NCBI GenBank assembly: GCA_016296235.1
Contig: JAEDJR010000096.1
Span: 1-7,549, forward strand
Length of the DNA: 7,549 nt
Direction of reading: 5' to 3'
From: Oscillospiraceae bacterium
GTDB taxonomy: Bacteria; Bacillota; Clostridia; Oscillospirales; Oscillospiraceae
This document shows positions 1 to 5,649 of this stretch, in pieces (position 1 is the first letter of the stretch; the number at the start of each line of letters is the position of its first letter). A model generated the notes under the pieces. It did no database searches. It was not told where the DNA came from and worked only from the letters and a program-made list of their open reading frames with translations. Position numbers and translations under genes: made by a program.

Positions 1-109
1 CCAGGATCGCGTCCAGAACGCCGTCGGAGATCTGGTCGCAGACCTTGTCGGGATGGCCCTCGGTCACGGACTCCGAAGTGAAAATTCTCTTCTTTTCGTT
101 CCAATTCAT
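1..109 (-). CDS. metK: S-adenosylmethionine synthetase, N-terminal fragment (cut by window edge)
   Basis: MetK makes S-adenosylmethionine from methionine and ATP in the cytoplasm. Only the first 36 codons are present; the rest lies beyond base 1. The visible protein begins MNWNEKKRIF and continues into the family's N-terminal signature, including TSESVTEGHPDK and then VCDQISD; the His of GHPD is the conserved active-site histidine of the family. The ATG at 109-107 is the first start in frame. An AGGA at 124-121 upstream is the only ribosome-site candidate, at a rather long spacing of 11 nt. The gene follows a SAM-I riboswitch with its own terminator, which fits S-box control of methionine metabolism in Bacillota. 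Identity is secure despite the short length because the signature is highly conserved and the riboswitch agrees. Confidence 0.95.
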   Translation of the reverse strand, partial: MNWNEKKRIFTSESVTEGHPDKVCDQISDGVLDAIL

Positions 110-140
110 ATCAAAATCATTCCTTTCGATTATTTGACAC

Positions 141-168
141 AAAAAAACGCCTCGTCACAGACGAGGCG
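141..168 (-). terminator. Riboswitch-controlled intrinsic terminator of metK
   Basis: Read on the minus strand, an 8-bp perfect GC-rich stem (CGCCTCGT, 168-161, with ACGAGGCG, 155-148) closes a 5-nt loop and is followed at once by seven Ts (147-141). This is the expression platform of the SAM riboswitch just upstream. The 5' side of the stem (CCTCGTC, 166-160) can instead pair with the 3' strand of riboswitch helix P1 (GATGAGG, 191-185), forming the antiterminator. Confidence 0.93.
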
Positions 169-184
169 CTACAGGCAGGCATTC

Positions 185-278
185 CCTCATCTTTCGATTT
201 CCACCGCCGGATTTGGCACCTTGCATCTGCAGGTTGCCGGGCTTCATAGGGCCGGTCCCTCCGCCACTCTTGATAAGG
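185..278 (-). ncRNA. SAM-I (S-box) riboswitch
   Basis: This is a cis-acting aptamer that binds S-adenosylmethionine and stops metK transcription when SAM is plentiful. Read on the minus strand, the S-box core is clear: CTTATCAAGAG at the 5' end, then a GGCGGAGGGAC segment, GGCCCTATGAAGCCCGGCAACC, GGTGCCAAATCC, and a closing GATGAGG. Helix P1 forms between CCTTATC (278-272) and GATGAGG (191-185), 7 bp with one G-U pair. The kink-turn region (GAGTGGCGGAGGGAC) and the GCCCGGCAACC strand that supports the pseudoknot match the family consensus. It lies between a strong promoter and metK and precedes a perfect terminator, so the 'off when SAM binds' arrangement can be read directly. Confidence 0.95.
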
Positions 279-296
279 CTTATTCAATTCGTATAC

Positions 297-325
297 ATAT
301 TATAGGCGTTTCCCCATTTTGTCAA
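297..325 (-). promoter_or_regulatory. Sigma-A type promoter for the riboswitch-metK transcript
   Basis: On the minus strand a perfect TTGACA (325-320) is followed by TATAAT (304-299) at 15 bp or by the overlapping TAATAT (302-297) at 17 bp. Either hexamer places the start of transcription roughly 10-15 nt before riboswitch helix P1. Start position is inferred from spacing, not seen. Confidence 0.8.
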
Positions 326-358
326 GAGATTTTCAAAGAAAAATTCATAATTCGTTTA

Positions 359-387
359 TGGACATTTCTGCCAGGGTAAGATACAAT
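359..387 (+). promoter_or_regulatory. Sigma-A type promoter for the rhomboid-like gene
   Basis: TGGACA (359-364) and TACAAT (382-387) each match the consensus at five of six bases and are separated by the ideal 17 bp. Transcription would start about 395, leaving a short leader that contains the ribosome site AAGGAGGG. It is divergent from the metK promoter, with about 33 bp between the two -35 boxes. Confidence 0.7.
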
Positions 388-401
388 AATAGAACTGATC
401 A

Positions 402-418
402 AAGGAGGGCTCCTTTTG
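402..418 (+). promoter_or_regulatory. Strong ribosome binding site deciding a TTG start
   Basis: AAGGAGGG (402-409) lies 6 nt before a TTG codon at 416-418. There is no ATG at this spacing. The next in-frame ATG is codon 24, inside the first membrane segment, so TTG is the likely start. Confidence 0.85.
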
Positions 419-1264
419 AAAAACTTGCGCCGAGATTTTGAGCGGTTCTGCTACCGCCACCGCAGCAAAGGCATTTCCAACCTGATGCTCTATATCGCCC
501 TGGGCACCGCCATCATGTATGTGTTCATGCTGATCGATCCCAGCTACGCCCTGTACCGAACCCTGTGCTTCGACCGCAGCGCCATCCTGCATGGACAAAT
601 CTGGCGGCTGTTTACCTATATCTTTATTCCCTACAGCAGCAATATTCTGCTGCTGGCCATCTCCATGTACTTCTATTACGTCATCGGCCGGTCCATCGAA
701 GGCCAGTGGGGGCCCTTCCGGTTCAACCTGTTCTATCTCTCCGGCGTGCTCATTACCGATCTCGCCGCCCTGCTGCTGGGTGTCAATGCCACCACCGGCT
801 CTCTGAACCTGAGTCTGCTGCTGGCCTTCGCCACGCTCTTCCCGGAAAACCGGGTGCTGCTGTTCTTCATCATCCCCATCAAGATGAAGTATCTGGCATG
901 GTTCTACTTCGCCGTCACGATTTTGGATCTGATCCGTCTGGATTTCTTCCCGATTTTCGCCCTGCTGAACTATTTTCTCTTCTTCGGCTCCGACATTCTG
1001 CGGATCCTGCCGGACTTCCTGCAGCCCAAGCGGCAGCCCGGAAAACCCTTCGGCAGCTTTGGAAAGAAGCAGGAAAAGCCCAATCCCAACTGGGCCAAGG
1101 ACTACCGCAGCAAATCCGGAGAAGCGCCCTACCGCCACAAATGCACCGTCTGCGGCAGAACCGATACGGAGTATCCCAACCTGGAGTTCCGCTACTGCTC
1201 CAAGTGCAACGGCTATTATTGCTACTGCATCGACCACATCAACAATCACGCGCACATTCAATAG
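416..1264 (+). CDS. Rhomboid-fold membrane protein with C-terminal zinc-finger-like tail, probable pseudoprotease
   Basis: The 282-residue protein has a basic N-terminus and about six hydrophobic segments (roughly residues 23-40, 60-73, 76-92, 104-121, 131-153, 158-198). Rhomboid marks are GQIWRLFTYIFIP (60-72), in place of the usual GQWWRLxTxxFLH, and EGQWGPFRFNLFYLSGVL (95-112). The GxSG motif with the catalytic serine is absent: that region reads TTGSLNLSLLLAFATLFPE (126-144). The catalytic His of the later helix is also missing (LLNYFLFF, 183-190). A charged linker (about 203-240) leads to a Cys/His-rich tail: C243, C246, C261, C264, C269, C271, H274, H278, H280. This arrangement should bind one or two zinc ions and is probably cytoplasmic. 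The gene has its own promoter and stands alone, opposite to its neighbours. The fold assignment is good; loss of protease activity is inferred from missing residues; its partner or cargo is unknown. Automatic annotation would likely call it a rhomboid protease. Confidence 0.82.
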   Translation: MKNLRRDFERFCYRHRSKGISNLMLYIALGTAIMYVFMLIDPSYALYRTLCFDRSAILHGQIWRLFTYIFIPYSSNILLLAISMYFYYVIGRSIEGQWGPFRFNLFYLSGVLITDLAALLLGVNATTGSLNLSLLLAFATLFPENRVLLFFIIPIKMKYLAWFYFAVTILDLIRLDFFPIFALLNYFLFFGSDILRILPDFLQPKRQPGKPFGSFGKKQEKPNPNWAKDYRSKSGEAPYRHKCTVCGRTDTEYPNLEFRYCSKCNGYYCYCIDHINNHAHIQ

Positions 1265-1303
1265 CAGGCTTCCGGCAGTGAACCGGGTAATTGGGATTTG
1301 TAG

Positions 1304-1357
1304 CACCCCCTTGTGCCCCCTTTACAGGGGGCTGCCAGCGAAGCTGACTGGGGGTTG
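1304..1357 (+). repeat. Left inner inverted arm of the intergenic element
   Basis: This arm begins CACCCCCTTGTGCCCCC and ends CTGGGGGTTG. It matches the reverse complement of 1407-1462 over nearly its whole length with a few substitutions and small length differences. It contains its own hairpins: GCCCCC/GGGGGC (1315-1332, loop TTTACA) and CAGC/GCTG around GAA (1336-1346). Confidence 0.8.
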
Positions 1358-1406
1358 TATCAACAAGCAATTTTACCGAACGAACGATACAATTGCAAAC
1401 CTGCCG

Positions 1407-1462
1407 CAACCCCCAGCCTCCGCTGCGCTCCGGCAGCCCCCTAAGAAGGGGGCACGAGGGTG
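1407..1462 (-). repeat. Right inner inverted arm of the intergenic element
   Basis: Read on the minus strand this arm begins CACCCTCGTGCCCCC and ends GGCTGGGGGTTG, mirroring 1304-1357. The GCCCCC/GGGGGC hairpin is kept with a different loop (TAAGAA on the plus strand), and the second hairpin has changed on both sides (CAGCGAAGCTG on the left, a longer GGAGCGCAGCGG-type stem here). The arms are separated by 49 bp of AT-richer sequence (1358-1406) with no visible gene. Confidence 0.8.
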
Positions 1463-1481
1463 CGCGCATCATTTTTAATCA

Positions 1482-1518
1482 TCCGCGCAGCGGATACCTT
1501 CATTGTCAATTGTCAATT
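1482..1518. repeat. Small hairpin plus ATTGTCA tandem repeat
   Basis: TCCGC-GCA-GCGGA (1482-1494) is a perfect 5-bp hairpin. It is followed by two tandem copies of ATTGTCA and a further ATT (1502-1517). Both lie in the right-hand segment of the element that has no counterpart on the left. This may be a second repeat family placed beside or inside the first. Confidence 0.5.
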
Positions 1519-1546
1519 CATAGACAAATCCCAATATGTCAACCAT

Positions 1547-1580
1547 AAAAGGAGGAACGGCGACCGTTCCTCCTTTTTTT
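1547..1580. terminator. Bidirectional intrinsic terminator between convergent genes
   Basis: A perfect 14-bp stem (1547-1560 with 1564-1577) closes a CGA triloop and runs into seven Ts (1574-1580) on the plus strand, a strong terminator for the rhomboid-like transcript. On the minus strand the same hairpin lies directly after the transglutaminase stop codon and is followed by TTTT (1550-1547), so it can end that operon too. The GGAGG inside the stem is part of the hairpin and has no suitable start codon after it. Confidence 0.9.
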
Positions 1581-3669
1581 AGTACAGTACCAATCCGTAT
1601 TTGTACCAGAGCTTCTTGCGCTTTGGGGCTGATTTCAGGGCGGTGATCCGCTGCTCCACGGCCAGGCGCATCTGCTCCAGCTCCTGATCGCTCATGGTGT
1701 GCTGGCTGAAACGGGCCTTTTCCGCCAGAGACAGCTGTTCCTCTTCCACCGGAATGCCCGACGTTTTGGCAAGAGGAACCAGCCAGCGCCAATAGGCCAG
1801 CAGGCGGCGGTTGGGATGTCCCTTGGTGCAGCGCTCCCGGCGGTAGTGCAGGCCCAGCCAGCGGCGCAGCCACAGCATACCCAGCAGTCCGGGCAGCACC
1901 AGCAGCCACAGCAGCTTCGGGGACAGATGCAGCTTTGCTCCTCCCGTCTGCGCCGCCGGCCCGGACGATGAACCCGCTTGCGGTTCCGGCTGCTTTTCCG
2001 GAGTCTGCTCCGGCCGGTCAGGCGTATCCGCAGGATCCGGCTGCGTTGACTGCGCCGGCGGATCCGGCTGCTCCTCCGGTTCCGGCTCCGGCTCCGGGCT
2101 TACGGTCCGGCTCGCCGGTGTGGGATCCAGGGGCCGCCAGCCCAGGCCGTCCACATAGTATTCCACCCAGGCGTGGGCATCGTCTTCGGTCACCGGATTC
2201 CACTGACCGGCCGCTCCGGAAACGGCGTAGCCCGTCACATACCGGGCCGGGATGCCCACGGTTCGCAGCAGCAGCACAGCGGCAGAGGCAAAATGGACAC
2301 AGTAGCCCTGCCGGCTTTGCTGCAGGAAATAGAGAACAAAGTCCTCCCCCGCCGGCACCGCCGGCGTATTCAGATCATAGACGCCGCTTGCGCGGACATA
2401 GTCCGCCACCGTCTCAGCCGCCGCACCCATCAGACCGGCTCCGGCCGCGATCTCCAATAGGGGCGCCTGCAGTGCCTCCGGAATCTGAAGATACTGCTCC
2501 CGGACGAACCGGTCATAGACGTCAGGCTGGCGAACCAGATACCGCATGGGCGGCTCAAAGCGAACCGTATACGCGGCCTCCCGGTGGCTGTTCTGAATGT
2601 ATGCGTCATCCACGGCTTTCCCTTGGGCCGGAAGCTCCACCAGGTAATAGGTCGTATACAGCAGCGGCTCCCGGCTGCCGGTTTTGATTTCCAACGCGGC
2701 CGTGCCGTCGGTGGCCGCCACCAGGGGCGACTGTTCCAGCTGCAAGGCATAGTACGCCGCAGAATCCACCGCAGACCAGCGGTTTTCGTCATAAACTCCC
2801 AGGCTGACGCCCCGCAGATATGACAGCGCTGCATCCGACCGGAACTCCATCACATGAACCCCGGTCAGAGTTTTGGGGCCCACCTGGCTCAGATCCACCT
2901 GCTGCAGCTCCCGGTTCCACCTCGGTCGGGAGGAGAAAGCCTGCTCTTCCCACTTTTTCAGATTGACCCGGGCTTCCGCCATGGCCTGCAGTGTCTCGGA
3001 CCAGTCAGCCCGGACATAGTCCGCCGGGGGCCAGAGGACCGTGATCCCCGACACCAGAATGATCGTGGGCAGCACCAGCCACCAAGCCAGGCGGCTGCCC
3101 TCGGCAGGACTTCGCTCCCGCACACTGTGGCTGATGGTCAGCACCATCAGCGCACCGGTCAGAAGAATCAGCCACAGCACCGGCGCAAGATCCACGATAA
3201 TCAGGCTCAGCAGCAGGACCGGCATGCAGGCCAGCAGGACCAGGACGGCACTTCCCTCCCGGCTGGCCACCCAGGCGGTCAGCCAGGCCAGCGGGACTCC
3301 AAATGCCGCCAGAACCCACAGGGGATTCCCGCCCTCCCGGCCGACGATCTGCACATTCTCAAAGCACAGGGCCCACTCGCCGGAAATCCGGAACAGCACC
3401 GCCTGAAAGCTCTCCAGCACCGCTTTATGCTGCCAGATCAGAACAGCCAGCCACAGAACGGCGGCAGCCAGAGCGTACGGCCAGCTGCGCCGGGGCAGCA
3501 TGGCAGCCGCAGCCAGCAGCGCGGCCCCGCAGCAGAATGCGGCCAGAATCGGGGCGCTGCAGCCCAGCCCATAGGCCTCCGTCAGACACATGACGCCGGA
3601 AAAGCTGACCAGCGCCGCCAGCATGGCGGCCATCAGGAAGGTGGGCGCCGTGATTCGTTCCCGCTTCAT
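1579..3669 (-). CDS. Membrane-anchored transglutaminase-like domain protein
   Basis: The 696-residue protein has an N-terminal block of about six or seven membrane segments (residues 11-213), a large domain predicted to lie outside the membrane (about 214-582), one more membrane helix (584-604) and a cytoplasmic basic tail. The transglutaminase core spans about 440-520. Cys457 in GYCVHFA, His499 in DDAHAWVE and Asp515 in WRPLDPTPA form the expected papain-like triad, so the enzyme looks catalytically intact. A Pro/Glu-rich linker (about 524-562) joins the core to the last helix. The layout matches the TgpA/DUF3488-transglutaminase group. Whether it cross-links, hydrolyses or cuts peptide bonds, and on what substrate, is unknown. 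The ATG at 3669 overlaps the upstream stop by ATGA, and AGGAGGT (3682-3676) lies 6 nt before it, which fixes the start. It is the last gene of the moxR operon. Confidence 0.92.
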   Translation of the reverse strand: MKRERITAPTFLMAAMLAALVSFSGVMCLTEAYGLGCSAPILAAFCCGAALLAAAAMLPRRSWPYALAAAVLWLAVLIWQHKAVLESFQAVLFRISGEWALCFENVQIVGREGGNPLWVLAAFGVPLAWLTAWVASREGSAVLVLLACMPVLLLSLIIVDLAPVLWLILLTGALMVLTISHSVRERSPAEGSRLAWWLVLPTIILVSGITVLWPPADYVRADWSETLQAMAEARVNLKKWEEQAFSSRPRWNRELQQVDLSQVGPKTLTGVHVMEFRSDAALSYLRGVSLGVYDENRWSAVDSAAYYALQLEQSPLVAATDGTAALEIKTGSREPLLYTTYYLVELPAQGKAVDDAYIQNSHREAAYTVRFEPPMRYLVRQPDVYDRFVREQYLQIPEALQAPLLEIAAGAGLMGAAAETVADYVRASGVYDLNTPAVPAGEDFVLYFLQQSRQGYCVHFASAAVLLLRTVGIPARYVTGYAVSGAAGQWNPVTEDDAHAWVEYYVDGLGWRPLDPTPASRTVSPEPEPEPEEQPDPPAQSTQPDPADTPDRPEQTPEKQPEPQAGSSSGPAAQTGGAKLHLSPKLLWLLVLPGLLGMLWLRRWLGLHYRRERCTKGHPNRRLLAYWRWLVPLAKTSGIPVEEEQLSLAEKARFSQHTMSDQELEQMRLAVEQRITALKSAPKRKKLWYKYGLVLY

Positions 3670-4634
3670 GGCAGCACCTCCTGCTCCGGCTGGATATGGT
3701 AGCGCCAGGAGGCGCCGGAAAACCGCCGGTTCGCCAGGGACGGTGTGTCGGGCCGCAGCTGCGCGTGCAGCACCCGGGGCAGCATGGCATCCAGGTCTTC
3801 CGGCTTCCGGATGTTTGCCGCTGCCATCTCACAGTCCGCCGGGTCAATCCAGAGGATCTGATGCTCCACCTCATGCTCCAGCAGCCATTGGGACAACCAC
3901 AGCAGCTGTTCCAATGCGGCGTCCACCTGGGCCGGTTCGCCAACCAGATCGAAGGTCAGCAGATTCAGCCCCCGGACAGGCTCCTGCGCCTCCCGGACAA
4001 TGACGCGGTCTGTTTTCACCGACAGCTTCCAGTGCACGTCCCGCATACTGTCTCCGGGCCGGTAGTCCCGCAGCTCATGCTCCTCGGAGAAGCCGCCGCC
4101 CGGCTTGGGCTGCCGCCGTCTGGCCAGAAACTGGGTCAGGTTGGGCAGCTTTTCCGGCTGCGCCGGGACAGGCTTCACCATGATTTCCACCGGTCTGCCC
4201 ATCCGCACCGGCAGCCGGAACAGTCCCAAATAGTCGTAGACCCGTCCTTTCCGGATCTCGCACCGCAGAACGCCGCAGTGGGCCGTATCCAGGGGCACAT
4301 ACCAGCTCTCGTGTCCGGGATTCTGCTGCTTCAGAATCACCTGCCGTCCGGTCATCACCGTATGCACCACCAGACGGAACCGGCACCGGGGCATGGGCAG
4401 GAAGCCGTTGGAGGCCCGCAGCGTCACATAGGCCGGTTCCCCCCGGGAGCAGGCCGGCGGCACATCCAGATGCAGCCGCACCCGCAGCATGGCCGGCAGG
4501 CTCACCAGCAGGGAAAACAGGGGCAGGCAGACCGCCAGCACCAGGATAAACCAGGAATACCAGCCAAAATAAAAGGCGTGAAAGGTCACCGCCCCGGCCA
4601 GGCCCAGCAAATACAGCAGCCAATTCTTAACCAT
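3666..4634 (-). CDS. DUF58 domain membrane protein
   Basis: The 322-residue protein starts with two closely spaced membrane segments (about 5-22 and 26-48), followed by a soluble region. The DUF58 signature is at 187-203: ELRDYRPGD followed by MRDVHWK, then basic residues and VIVRE. The C-terminal part (about 222-300) has the alternating hydrophobic and helical pattern expected of the von Willebrand A-like fold reported for this family; no full MIDAS motif is obvious. DUF58 proteins are almost always encoded next to a MoxR ATPase, as here. Its ATG is 3 nt after the moxR stop with no clear ribosome site, which suggests translational coupling, and its stop overlaps the next start. The molecular role is not known; a substrate or adaptor of the ATPase is the usual proposal. 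Confidence 0.92.
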   Translation of the reverse strand: MVKNWLLYLLGLAGAVTFHAFYFGWYSWFILVLAVCLPLFSLLVSLPAMLRVRLHLDVPPACSRGEPAYVTLRASNGFLPMPRCRFRLVVHTVMTGRQVILKQQNPGHESWYVPLDTAHCGVLRCEIRKGRVYDYLGLFRLPVRMGRPVEIMVKPVPAQPEKLPNLTQFLARRRQPKPGGGFSEEHELRDYRPGDSMRDVHWKLSVKTDRVIVREAQEPVRGLNLLTFDLVGEPAQVDAALEQLLWLSQWLLEHEVEHQILWIDPADCEMAAANIRKPEDLDAMLPRVLHAQLRPDTPSLANRRFSGASWRYHIQPEQEVLP

Positions 4635-4637
4635 GGC

Positions 4638-5567
4638 TCAGCGCAGGCGGGGCGCAGCGGTTTTGCGCAGGATTGTTTGCAGCAGCTTTGCTTCCGACAC
4701 GTCCCGGGCTTCCGCCTCCGGCGCCAAAAGAAGACGGTGGCTGACCGTATCCACAAAGACGGTCTGCACGTCCTCCGGCGTCACATAGTCCCGGCCCTTG
4801 AGCATGGCCACGGCCTTGGCCATGGACGCCATGGACAGCGTCGCCCGGGGACTGGCGCCCCGGAGAATCATGGGATCCGACCGGGTGGCGGACACCAGGG
4901 CCACCATATAGTCCACCACCTCCGGCTTGATGTACACGCTGTCGGCCTGATCCTGCAGGGCCAGCAGCTCCTGCCGGGTGACCACCTGGCGCACCTGATC
5001 CAGGGGATTCCCCTTCTGGCGGTTCAGCACCAGCTCCCGTTCGTCCTCCGGAGCCGGATAGCCGATGGACAGACGGATGGTGAACCGGTCCATCTGGCTG
5101 TCGGGCAGCAGCTGCGTGCCCGAAGCGCCGGTGGGATTCTGGGTGGCAATGACAAAAAAGGGCTGCGGCAGGGCATAGGTCTGCCCGTCCACGGTCACCT
5201 GGCCCTCCTCCATGGCCTCCAGCAAGGCGGACTGCGTCCGGGAGGTGGCCCGGTTCAGCTCGTCCGCCAAAAACACGTTGGTCAGCACCGCGCCGGGCTG
5301 ATAGATCATCCGGCCGGTCTCTTTCTGGTAGACGCTGTAGCCCGTGATATCCGAAGGCAGAACGTCCGGCGTGAACTGCACCCGCCCGTACTCCAGGCCC
5401 AGGGCCTTGGAAAAGGCCAGAGCCATTGTGGTTTTACCCACGCCGGGAATATCCTCCAGCAGGATGTGTCCCCGGGCCAGAATGGTGGTCAGCACCCACA
5501 GCAGCGTCCGGTCCTTGCCGACAATCACCTTTTTCACTTCTCCGATAATCTGACTGACGGATCCCAT
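4638..5567 (-). CDS. MoxR-family AAA+ ATPase
   Basis: MoxR ATPases form rings and are thought to act as chaperones that fit or activate partner proteins encoded beside them. From the ATG at 5567 the protein is 309 residues. Walker A is GVGKTT (42-47, Lys45), Walker B is VFLADE (98-103, Asp102/Glu103), sensor 1 is TQNP (Asn144), an arginine finger candidate is Arg161 in QMDRF, and the lid carries GASPRA (237-242) and VTPEDV (262-267). All key residues are present. The open frame extends upstream to a TTG at 5594 and an ATG at 5585, but GAGGGAG (5583-5577) lies 9 nt before the ATG at 5567, which is the best start. It is the first gene of the operon with DUF58 and transglutaminase proteins. The symbol moxR is used loosely for this family, so none is given. 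Confidence 0.93.
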   Translation of the reverse strand: MGSVSQIIGEVKKVIVGKDRTLLWVLTTILARGHILLEDIPGVGKTTMALAFSKALGLEYGRVQFTPDVLPSDITGYSVYQKETGRMIYQPGAVLTNVFLADELNRATSRTQSALLEAMEEGQVTVDGQTYALPQPFFVIATQNPTGASGTQLLPDSQMDRFTIRLSIGYPAPEDERELVLNRQKGNPLDQVRQVVTRQELLALQDQADSVYIKPEVVDYMVALVSATRSDPMILRGASPRATLSMASMAKAVAMLKGRDYVTPEDVQTVFVDTVSHRLLLAPEAEARDVSEAKLLQTILRKTAAPRLR

Positions 5568-5596
5568 AGCAGCGCTCTCCCTCATCCAAAACAATC

Positions 5597-5624
5597 TCTA
5601 TATAACAGACGGAAAAACCGTCAA
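5597..5624 (-). promoter_or_regulatory. Likely promoter of the moxR-DUF58-transglutaminase operon
   Basis: On the minus strand TTGACG (5624-5619) and TATAGA (5602-5597) are separated by 16 bp in the 82-nt gap after the TIGR04255 gene. Overlapping -10 choices exist in the TATATAGA run. Transcription would start near 5590, just before the ribosome site GAGGGAG. Confidence 0.6.
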
Positions 5625-5649
5625 AAGGTTTCGCTCTTTTTCGGCTTTT

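Larger units (their letters stand above)
1290..1535. repeat. MITE-like intergenic repeat element with nested inverted repeats
   Basis: The stretch is bounded by a perfect 12-bp inverted repeat, ATTGGGATTTGT (1290-1301) and ACAAATCCCAAT (1524-1535). It encodes no credible protein. Inside lie two long inverted arms (1304-1357 and 1407-1462) and an extra right-hand segment (1463-1523). No clear target duplication is visible; a TA sits at 1288-1289 and at 1535-1536, which would fit a TA duplication only if the ends are offset by one base. It fills most of the 314-nt gap between two convergent genes. It resembles palindromic repeats I recall as dispersed in Oscillospiraceae genomes, but only a genome search can confirm copy number and true ends. 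Confidence 0.6.

Noticed and set aside
53..379. 108-codon plus-strand frame across the metK leader
   Set aside because: It runs antisense through metK, the riboswitch and the promoter, and has no ribosome site or family resemblance.
356..1306. 316-codon minus-strand frame antisense to the rhomboid-like gene
   Set aside because: It is rich in Gln, Glu and Gly with no domain; it mirrors the plus-strand gene, which has a promoter, ribosome site and membrane segments.
1239..1478. Short open frames on both strands across the repeat element
   Set aside because: They are translations of palindromic repeat sequence with no ribosome site at a start and no domain.
1551..1555. GGAGG as a ribosome binding site for a small plus-strand gene
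   Set aside because: It is locked in the terminator stem, and no start codon with a lasting frame follows at suitable spacing.
5611..5632. Possible terminator after the TIGR04255 gene (small hairpins GACGG/CCGTC and AAACC/GGTTT)
   Set aside because: The stems are only 5 bp and mutually exclusive, and they overlap the likely -35 box of the moxR promoter; not convincing as an intrinsic terminator.
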